Shown here one piece after another: positions 60,201 to 64,000 of a DNA stretch of 64,000 bases. The DNA is from Saccharopolyspora aridisoli. GTDB lineage: Bacteria; Actinomycetota; Actinomycetes; Mycobacteriales; Pseudonocardiaceae. The stretch spans positions 43,111 to 107,110 of the forward strand of contig NZ_SMKV01000021.1 in the NCBI RefSeq assembly GCF_004348445.1, read 5' to 3'. Position 1 is the first letter of the stretch; each line of letters begins with the position of its first letter. Made by a program: the position numbers and the translations under genes. The notes under the pieces were generated by a model, which was given only the letters and a program-made list of their open reading frames with translations, made no database searches and was not told the DNA's origin.

Positions 60201-61710
60201 CCAACGAGAAGCCGACGTCGACCCGGACCTCGTCCAGCCCGCGCAGCCGCGCGACCTGCTCGTCCAACGCGGCCTCGGACCTCGCCGACACCACCCACGG
60301 CACCACCGCAGGTGACACCCACGGCTCCAACGCCGACGTCTCCGCTGCCTCCGGCTGCTCCAGGATGACGTGCGCGTTCGTGCCGCTGACACCGAACGAC
60401 GACACACCGGCCCGGCGAAGCCGACCCGTCTCCGGCCACGCCGCGCTCGCGGTGAGCAGTTCCACGCTCCCCGCCGACCAGTCGACGTGGGACGAGGGCG
60501 TGTCGACGTGCAGCGTCTTCGGCAGCACGCCGCGCCGCATCGCCATCACCACCTTGATCACGCCCGCAACACCAGCGGCGGCCTGGGTATGACCGAGGTT
60601 CGACTTCACCGACCCCAGCAGCAGCGGACGTTCCCGGTCGCCGCCGTAGGCGGCGACCAGCGCCTCCGCCTCGATGGGGTCACCGAGCGCGGTACCGGTC
60701 CCGTGCGCCTCCACGGCGTCCACTTCGGACGGTTCGAGGCCCGCCGACCGCAGCGCCTCTCGGATCACGCGCTGCTGCGACGGACCGTTCGGCGCCGTCA
60801 GACCGTTCGACGCACCGTCCTGGTTCACCGCAGAACCCCGCACCACCGCCAGCACGCGGTGCCCGTTGCGCTGCGCGTCCGACAGCCGTACCAAGGCCAG
60901 CACGCCGACGCCCTCGGACCAGCCCGTTCCATCTGCCGAGTCCGAGAACGCCTTGCAGCGGCCGTCGGCCGCGAGGCCGCGCTGCCGGGTGAACTCGAAG
61001 AACGCGTGCGGCGTGGACATGACCGTGGCACCGCCGGCCAACGCGATCGCGCACTCGCGCTGCCGCAACGAGCGCGCCGCCAGGTGCATCGACACCAGCG
61101 ACGACGAGCACGCCGTGTCGACGGTCACCGCCGGGCCCTCGAACCCGAACGCGTAGGAGACCCGGCCGGAGAGCACGCTTGCGATGTGCCCCGTGGACGA
61201 GTGCCCCTCCGGGACCTCGGGCTCGGTGCCGAGGAGGGTGGCGTAGTCCTGCCCGTTGGTGCCGATGAACACACCGGTCTGGGTGCCTCGCAAGCCGGCG
61301 GGGTCGATGTTCGCCCTCTCCAGCGCTTCCCACGACGTTTCCAGGACCAAGCGCTGCTGCGGGTCCATCCCCACGGCTTCGCGCGGCGAGATGCCGAAGA
61401 AGTCGGCGTCGAAATCCGCTGCGGAGTCGAGGAATCCGCCTTCGGAGGCGAGGCTGGACTCCGCCAGCGCCGCCATGTCCCACCCGCGGTCCTCCGGGAA
61501 CGCGGAGATGGCGTCCCGGCCTTCGCTGACCAACTGCCAGAGCCCCTCGGGGGATGTCACTCCCCCGGGGAAGCGGCAGGCCATGCCGATGATCGCGATG
61601 GGTTCGCTGTTCCTGAGCTCCAGTTCGGACACGCGCTCTCGGGCGCGGCGGAGATCGACAGTAGCTCGCCTCAGGTATTCGACAACTCTGTCGTGCTGGT
61701 CTTCCTGCAC
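51250..61710 (-). CDS. PKS-B: two-module type I PKS
   Basis: A 3,486-aa modular PKS with two KS-AT-DH-KR-ACP modules. It opens with a docking coil [23 protein letters not shown] (residues 9-31), the class expected to bind the IDNGLLDL-type tail of PKS-A, and closes with [25 protein letters not shown] and [16 protein letters not shown], matching the coil that opens PKS-C. KS domains start near 36 and 1742. Both ATs are malonyl type (GHSIGE, HAFH), both DHs keep the catalytic His and Asp, and both KRs look B-type, so it should install two trans double bonds, the first two of the triene. The start is GTG at 61710 with AAGGTGG upstream; no other in-frame start lies nearby. The gap behind PKS-A is 37 bp and the gap before PKS-C is 7 bp. 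Both ATs carry long repeat arrays. Confidence 0.97.
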   Translation of the reverse strand: MQEDQHDRVVEYLRRATVDLRRARERVSELELRNSEPIAIIGMACRFPGGVTSPEGLWQLVSEGRDAISAFPEDRGWDMAALAESSLASEGGFLDSAADFDADFFGISPREAVGMDPQQRLVLETSWEALERANIDPAGLRGTQTGVFIGTNGQDYATLLGTEPEVPEGHSSTGHIASVLSGRVSYAFGFEGPAVTVDTACSSSLVSMHLAARSLRQRECAIALAGGATVMSTPHAFFEFTRQRGLAADGRCKAFSDSADGTGWSEGVGVLALVRLSDAQRNGHRVLAVVRGSAVNQDGASNGLTAPNGPSQQRVIREALRSAGLEPSEVDAVEAHGTGTALGDPIEAEALVAAYGGDRERPLLLGSVKSNLGHTQAAAGVAGVIKVVMAMRRGVLPKTLHVDTPSSHVDWSAGSVELLTASAAWPETGRLRRAGVSSFGVSGTNAHVILEQPEAAETSALEPWVSPAVVPWVVSARSEAALDEQVARLRGLDEVRVDVGFSLVASRSVFEHRAVLLSSRDAVVEAARGVAGERSLAVLFSGQGSQRLGMGRELHDRFPVFAEALEAVLDQLDAGVREVMWGADPEALNETGNAQPALFAVEVALFRLVESFGMRPDYLAGHSIGEIAAAHVAGVFCLEDACTLVTARARLMQALPSGGAMVAVQASEDEVMPHLTGGVSIAAVNGPSSVVLAGDEAAVLAMSERWKSTRLKVSHAFHSPLMDPMLEDFRAAISGVSFQEPVIPLVTGRVPNFSGNRGREFSGGRGPEYGGFPGSDFSGNRGPEYGSNPGFDGDVTSPEFWVRHVRETVRFADSVRALGERGVNAFLELGPDGVLSAMAAESAPEDSVLVSTLRKDRGDGAAVLSALAGLHVAGVDVDWTPFFSGTRAQQVDLPTYAFQRQRFWPRLPAGRADVRAAGLAAVEHPLLGAAVELAGSDGFLFTGRLSLDAHSWLDDHVVAGRVLFPGTAFLELALRAGDEVSCDQVEELMLAAPLVVPERGAVQLQVSVGAADEFGRRPIAVLSRPEGGTDLPWVEHASGVLGLRGQDGPGDLEAWPPAGAVPADVDSGYERFAEAGFNYGPVFRGLRSVWRRGDEVFAEVALPEGVGTSGFGLHPALLDACLHASGAADPEVIERGGLPFSWQGVALHATEASAVRVRVSAGPEGEVAVTVADTHGLPVASIDSLRTRPVPLGTRDGSENLLYCVEWTALAGAAPTEPVTIAGSDAHGLAGGHRVAGLDVDVAPGLDSCGGGAVAMPVAGGGDVVASAHEATAEALSAVQIWLAEERFADSRLWFVTRGALCGDDPVAAAVWGLVRSAQTEHPGRFGLLDLGPDPVDHEVVVRALGSDEPQLSIRDGELLGARLTRTEPQDEPVRWDAGGSVLITGGTGGLGGVIARRLVAEHGVRDLVLVSRRGADAEGAGDLIADLTAQGATVAVRACDVADRPSVQRLLDEHDVRAVVHIAGVLDDGVVESLTPERVHAVLRPKVDAAWHLHELTQDLSAFVVFSSAAGTLGTPGQANYAAGNAFLDALVEHRRSLGLPAASLAWGPWQLGMASDVDAARLDRSGMPPLTTEQGARLFDAALSVEQPVVLPIRLDLAALRSGGDVPPLLRGLVRTRSRRSLAGSRAAESLVARLSALGEPERPGALVDLVRGEVAAVLGHADEKAIDPSRAFQDLGFDSLTAVELRNQLGSATGLRLPTTLSFDYPTAKALAEYLHDQLFGSDVPAAQPLPVLASTADDPVVVVGMACRYPGGVSTPEDLWRLVSDGVDAISEFPVNRGWDLDGLFDPDPENPGTSYTRFGGFLHEAGDFDPAFFGMSPREALATDAQQRLLLEVAWESLERTGIDPSSLRGSQTGVFAGVMYNDYSDLLDDAAFEGYQNIGTSPSVVSGRLSYAFGFEGPAMTVDTACSSSLVALHLAAQSLRQGECSLALAGGVTVMSTPRTFLEFSRQRGLSPDGRCKSFGESADGVGWSEGVGVLVLERLSEAQRNGHEVLAVVRGSAVNQDGASNGLTAPNGPSQQRVIRRALASAGLSTSDVDVVEAHGTGTTLGDPIEAQALLATYGQDRERPLLLGAIKSNIGHAQAASGVAGVIKVVLAMRHGVVPKTLHADTRSSHVDWESGAVELVTSPREWVDADHPRRAGVSSFGVSGTNAHVIIEQPRAAAHPDEEPGPTADAVPWVVSAKDDPALDEQIARLRSVEEPAADVGFSLVTSRSLFDHRAVLLASDGSLAEVARGIAGERSLAVLFSGQGAQQIGMGRGLYDRFPVFAEALDGVLAELDPVVRKVMWGDDAEVLNRTGYAQPALFAVEVALFRLVESFGVRPKFVGGHSIGEIAAAHVAGVFSLEDACTLVTARARLMQALPPGGTMVAVQASEDEVRPHLTDGVSIAVINSPTSVVLAGDEAAVLEVSSRWKSTRLRVSHAFHSPLMDPMLEDFRAAISGVSFQEPMIPLVTGRVPDFSGNRVPDLSGDRGLGFSGSRGPEYGGDPGSAGDVASVEFWVRHVREAVRFGDAVTRLVGAGATAFLELGPDGVLSALVAESAPDAEVIVPVQRKDQDAHDCLIRALAELHVVGIDVRWNAFFAGTGARRVDLPTYAFQHRWFWAARSARSGDASSLGLAAVEHPLLGAGAELAGSGEFLFSGRVSVDSHPWLGDHVVLGRVLFPGTAFLELAVQAGDELGCERVEELTLAAPLVLPEQGAVHLQVRVGAVDDLGRRAVAIHSRPASAEDVPWTEHASGALAVQGQHGTPFDDAAWPPPDAEPVDVEARYERFAEAGFNYGPLLRGLHAAWRRGPEVFAEVRLPDEGGPGGFGLHPAVLDSALHAAELTEAALPFSWQGVSVHASGASALRVRLTRLDDGTMSLALADGTGAPVASIDSLVTRPVSAEHLAGFGSGADDLFELRWVPVSPGARFARDVEVIRTEPGADGTGVRAEVRRVLDLLQEFLTRDTNATLLVVTRSAVAVSGEDVTDLAGAAVWGLVRSAQAEHPGRIVLADVDGELSAASVVATGEPQVVVRGSCSFGARLGRATGDAGPPASTFDAGGTVLVTGAGGMLGRLLSRHLVAERGVRRLLLASRRGGAAPGAEELRVELVELGAQVEFASCDVADRESVAAVLAAVPEDHPLTGVVHMAGVIDDGVIESLTGEEVDSVLRPKVDAAFHLHELTRELPLSAFVVFSSAAGVIGGPGQGNYAAANACLDALVQHRRASGLVGQALAWGLWDDAGSPGMAGELDDAARQRTARNGVGSLPVEQGVRLFDAACARDAAAVVPMRLEAEALRDAVADVPRIFADLIRPKRRREVRASAEPVLHDRLRNASDDERAAMLVELVQSHAATVLGHADAASVDTSAGFTDMGFDSLTAVEFRNSVGRATGLRLPATLAFDHPSVTALAEHLSAELAPVDAEASALTEDRIREVLRHVPLTRLRDAGLLDALLELGGVRGSTGAEHGTGVGDIDEMDAEDLITMAFEGAAASDDATREA
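51500..56486 (-). other. PKS-B module 2: KS-AT(mal)-DH-KR-ACP
   Basis: KS from 1742, AT near 2250 (GHSIGE, HAFH), DH near 2625 ([20 protein letters not shown]), KR near 3045, ACP Ser3363. The KR cofactor motif is TGAGGMLG instead of TGGTGGLG and the LDD motif reads IDD; catalytic Tyr is in QGNYAAAN. The KR and ACP are less like the shared PKS-D type. It carries the 4-unit repeat array. Confidence 0.92.
54232..54327 (-). repeat. In-frame 24-nt repeat, AT loop of PKS-B module 2 (4 units)
   Basis: Exactly four units; in gene direction [32 protein letters not shown], then SAGD before VASVEFW. Frame kept, same loop as in the other ATs. Confidence 0.95.
56487..61605 (-). other. PKS-B module 1: KS-AT(mal)-DH-KR-ACP
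   Basis: KS from 36, AT near 535 (GHSIGE, HAFH), DH near 925 ([20 protein letters not shown]), KR near 1380 ([12 protein letters not shown]-type), ACP Ser1682. The KS shares the GH..TG..xSVxSGR and GGATxMSTP features with PKS-C module 4; both follow a module that leaves a B-type hydroxyl on an unbranched unit. It carries the 5-unit array. Confidence 0.93.
59341..59460 (-). repeat. In-frame 24-nt repeat, AT loop of PKS-B module 1 (5 units)
   Basis: Exactly five units; in gene direction [40 protein letters not shown], then FDGD before VTSPEFW. FSG-type and EYG-type units are mixed, so the array did not arise by simple amplification of one unit. Confidence 0.95.
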
Positions 61711-61714
61711 CGGT

Positions 61715-61721
61715 CCACCTT
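61715..61721 (-). promoter_or_regulatory. Ribosome-binding site for the GTG start of PKS-B
   Basis: AAGGTGG 4 nt before GTG 61710. It decides the start, because the nearby ATG (61725-61723) is in another frame. Confidence 0.75.
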
Positions 61722-61747
61722 CATGTCACGTGTCGAGCTGGATCTCG

Positions 61748-64000
61748 TCAGGAGAGGTCGAGCAGCCCGTTGTCGATGGTGTTGAGCAGTTCGTCGACGG
61801 GCATCGCCTTGATGTCCTCCTCCGACGGGCCGCCGCCTTCCTGGGAGGGTGCTCGCTCGCGCAACCAGGCGAGGATGTCTTCCAGCCGCTGCCGGATCGT
61901 TCCGCCGTCGGCGTCGTCCGCGGACGACCGGAGTGCCACCTGGAAGCGGTCGAGCTCGCTGAGCGCGGAGCCGATCGACGCCGTTTCGTCGACGGTGAGG
62001 TTCGCCAGCAGGTGGTCGGCGACCGCGCGCGGTGTCGGGTGGTCGAACAGCAGGGCCGACGACAGCGGCGCTCCGGTCGCCTTCCGCAGCCGGTCGCGCA
62101 TCTCCAGGCTGGTCAGCGAGTCGAAACCCAGTTCGCGGAAGGCGTTGTCGACTCCGATCGCTGCGGGGCTCCGGTGTCCGAGGACCGTTGCCGCCTCGGC
62201 CCGGACGAGGTCCAGGACCGCTCGACCTCGGTCCGCCGGTGCCATGCCCGAGAGCCGCTGCGCGAGCCTGGGTTCCGATCGATCCGACGGCTGCGCGTCG
62301 GTGGCTCCGCGCGCGTCGTCGATTCCCGACAGCAGTGGGCTGGGCCGGACCGCGGTGAAGGTTCGGCCGAAGGTCTCCCAATCCACGTTGGTCACCGTCA
62401 CCACGGCCCGCGCCTGGGCGACCGACTGCCACAGCGCCGTGATCGCGAGTTCCGGCTCCATCGGGAGCACACCGAGCCTCCGCAACCGCTCCGCGATCGA
62501 GGTGTCGGCCGCCACGCCTGCGCCGGCCCAGGCTCCCCACGCGATGGAGGTCGCGGGCAACCCTTCGGCACGACGCCGGTGGGCCAGCGCGTCCAGCACC
62601 GCGTTGGCCGCCGCGTAGTTGGCCTGCCCCGGGTTGCCGATCGCGCCCGCGACGGACGAGAACAGCACGAAGAAGTCCAGGTCGTGGTCGCGCGTCAGCT
62701 CGTCCAGCAGCAGCGCGGAGTCCGCCTTGGGCCGGAACACGTCGCTGAACCGCTCGGGCGTCAACTGGTCCAGCACGCCGTCGTCGACGACACCGGCCGC
62801 GTGCACCACGCCGGACAGGTCATTGATCCCCGCCAGGACGGCCCCGAGCGCGTCGCGGTCGGTGACGTCGCAGGATTCGATCCGCACCCGGACGCCCTGC
62901 TCGGTCAGCTGATCCCGCAGCTCCGCGGCACCGGGCGCCTGCAGACCGGTCCGGCTCAGCAGCACCAGGCCTTCGGCACCCCGTTCGGCCAGGTCGCGCG
63001 CCAGTTGGGCACCCAGCGACCCGGTCCCTCCGGTGATCACGACCGTGCCGGACAGCGGCTTCGGTTCGGAGGCGGCGTCCGAGCGAAGGGCGGGTGTCAG
63101 TCGGCGGCCGAACGCTCCCCAGGGGCGGATGGCCACCTGGTCCTCGACGCCTGCCGCGAGCACGTCGGTGAACCGTTCGGCGCTGCGGCCGTCGAGATCC
63201 TCCGGCAAGTCGATCAAACCACCCCACCTGCCGGGGAGTTCGAGCGCGGCGACCCGGCCGAGGCCCCACACGCCCGCGCGCACCGGTTCCGCGACGGCAT
63301 CGCCGGGAACGACCGACACCGCGCCACGGGTGACCGCCCACACGCGTGCGTCGATGCCCGCATCGCCCAGCGCCTGCAGCAGCACCGCGCACTCGACCGC
63401 GTCGACCAGCGCCACCACTCCTGCGAGGGCGGGCACGTCGGTCAGCTGCTTGGCCACCTCGTCGCGCTGGGGGCTCCCGCTGGTCTCCAGGACAAGTGCG
63501 TCACCGCCGAAGGCTCCGATCACCGAGGCGGCCCACGGACCGTCCGCGAGCTCAGCGGGCACGACGATCAACCAAGTCCCGTCCTCCAGCGTCGAGGAGG
63601 TGCCGGTCAACGCGGTCCATGACTCCTGGTAGCACCAGGAGTCCACCCGCGACTGCACGCGCCGCCGACCGCGCCACGAGGACAGCGCGGGAACCAGACC
63701 GGCCACCGCTTCCTCATCAACGCCCAGCTCCGAGGCCAGCGAGCCGTTGTTGACGAGATCCCAGAAGGCGTCATCATCGCCGGTGTTCGACTCCGGCTGC
63801 TCCGGCCAGAACCGCTCGCGCTGGAACGCGTACGTCGGCAGGTCCAGCTGTCGCGCACCGGTGCCCGCGAAGAACCGCGCCCAGTCCACATCGACACCGG
63901 CCACGTGCAACCGCGCCAACGCATCGACCAAAGCCGATCCCCCATCGCGACCCTTGCGCTGCGCAGGAACCACAACCGCGCCCTCCGACACGGAATCCGC
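61748..64000 (-). CDS. PKS-A: 3' end of a type I PKS (partial at right edge)
   Basis: The last 750 codons of a modular PKS, open to the window edge; the true start lies outside. Visible in order: the C-terminal end of an AT (closing in the ..[10 protein letters not shown] motif near 63810), no DH, a KR structural half and KR (TGGTGSLG near 63045, VDD motif B-type, Tyr in [12 protein letters not shown]), an ACP with Ser at 62119 (GFDSLTSLEMR), and a docking tail with helices SALSELDRFQVAL and RQRLEDILAWLRER and the end DIKAMPVDELLNTIDNGLLDLS. The module should leave a B-type hydroxyl. The AT substrate cannot be read directly; the near-identity of its end to malonyl-type PKS-D module 1 suggests malonyl. 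The tail fits the EYLRRAT coil of PKS-B. TGA stop at 61750-61748, 37 bp before PKS-B. The sequence after the AT resembles PKS-C module 3. Confidence 0.95.
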   Translation of the reverse strand, partial: ADSVSEGAVVVPAQRKGRDGGSALVDALARLHVAGVDVDWARFFAGTGARQLDLPTYAFQRERFWPEQPESNTGDDDAFWDLVNNGSLASELGVDEEAVAGLVPALSSWRGRRRVQSRVDSWCYQESWTALTGTSSTLEDGTWLIVVPAELADGPWAASVIGAFGGDALVLETSGSPQRDEVAKQLTDVPALAGVVALVDAVECAVLLQALGDAGIDARVWAVTRGAVSVVPGDAVAEPVRAGVWGLGRVAALELPGRWGGLIDLPEDLDGRSAERFTDVLAAGVEDQVAIRPWGAFGRRLTPALRSDAASEPKPLSGTVVITGGTGSLGAQLARDLAERGAEGLVLLSRTGLQAPGAAELRDQLTEQGVRVRIESCDVTDRDALGAVLAGINDLSGVVHAAGVVDDGVLDQLTPERFSDVFRPKADSALLLDELTRDHDLDFFVLFSSVAGAIGNPGQANYAAANAVLDALAHRRRAEGLPATSIAWGAWAGAGVAADTSIAERLRRLGVLPMEPELAITALWQSVAQARAVVTVTNVDWETFGRTFTAVRPSPLLSGIDDARGATDAQPSDRSEPRLAQRLSGMAPADRGRAVLDLVRAEAATVLGHRSPAAIGVDNAFRELGFDSLTSLEMRDRLRKATGAPLSSALLFDHPTPRAVADHLLANLTVDETASIGSALSELDRFQVALRSSADDADGGTIRQRLEDILAWLRERAPSQEGGGPSEEDIKAMPVDELLNTIDNGLLDLS
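63805..64000 (-). repeat. AT C-terminal block, PKS-A copy
   Basis: Near-identical partner of 29632-29832, continuing past the window edge. On the other side of the junction (below 63805) the sequence instead resembles PKS-C module 3, so the module is a mosaic with its joint right after the AT. Confidence 0.9.

Noticed and set aside
61690..61760. Possible internal promoter between PKS-A and PKS-B
   Set aside because: The 37-bp gap holds the ribosome-binding site and little else; nothing promoter-like can be supported.

Overview
The window is about 64 kb of very GC-rich DNA with actinobacterial codon usage. Nearly all of it (about 1.9 kb to the right edge) is one minus-strand array of four modular type I polyketide synthase (PKS) genes. 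At the left end is a short plus-strand tailoring pair, a cytochrome P450 and a [3Fe-4S] ferredoxin, converging on the PKS array. The host looks like an actinomycete; I cannot fix the genus.

Layout from left to right: the last nine codons of an upstream gene (1-30); the P450 (38-1210); the ferredoxin (1258-1452); a 502-bp convergent intergenic region with a strong hairpin and one copy of an unusual 24-nt palindromic repeat; then PKS-D (6 modules, 10,130 aa, 1955-32347), PKS-C (4 modules, 6,289 aa, 32373-51242), PKS-B (2 modules, 3,486 aa, 51250-61710) and the 3' end of PKS-A (61748 to the edge, 750 aa visible). Transcription runs right to left. Gaps between the PKS genes are only 37, 7 and 25 bp, so they look like one operon, and the docking ends fit the order A to B to C to D. 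No loading module and no thioesterase is present, so the assembly line extends beyond this window at both ends.

Reading the domains: PKS-A ends in a hydroxyl-forming (KR) module. PKS-B modules 1-2 and PKS-C module 1 each carry DH and B-type-like KR, giving a triene. PKS-C modules 2-4 carry only KR, with methylmalonyl-, malonyl- and methylmalonyl-like AT domains, giving a six-carbon segment with three hydroxyls and two branches. All six PKS-D modules are malonyl, DH and KR modules, giving a conjugated hexaene. No ER domain occurs. The predicted product is a long polyene (triene, branched triol, hexaene), unidentified from sequence alone. The P450/ferredoxin pair is the kind that oxidises polyene macrolide side groups.

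The most unusual signal is a family of 24-nt near-palindromic units (8 codons each), about 22 copies at seven sites. Five arrays sit in frame at the same AT loop, one in a KR linker, and one is non-coding behind the PKS operon. Other points are a single in-frame TTA leucine codon in PKS-C, near-identical blocks shared between modules, and KS domains that group by the chemistry of the preceding module.
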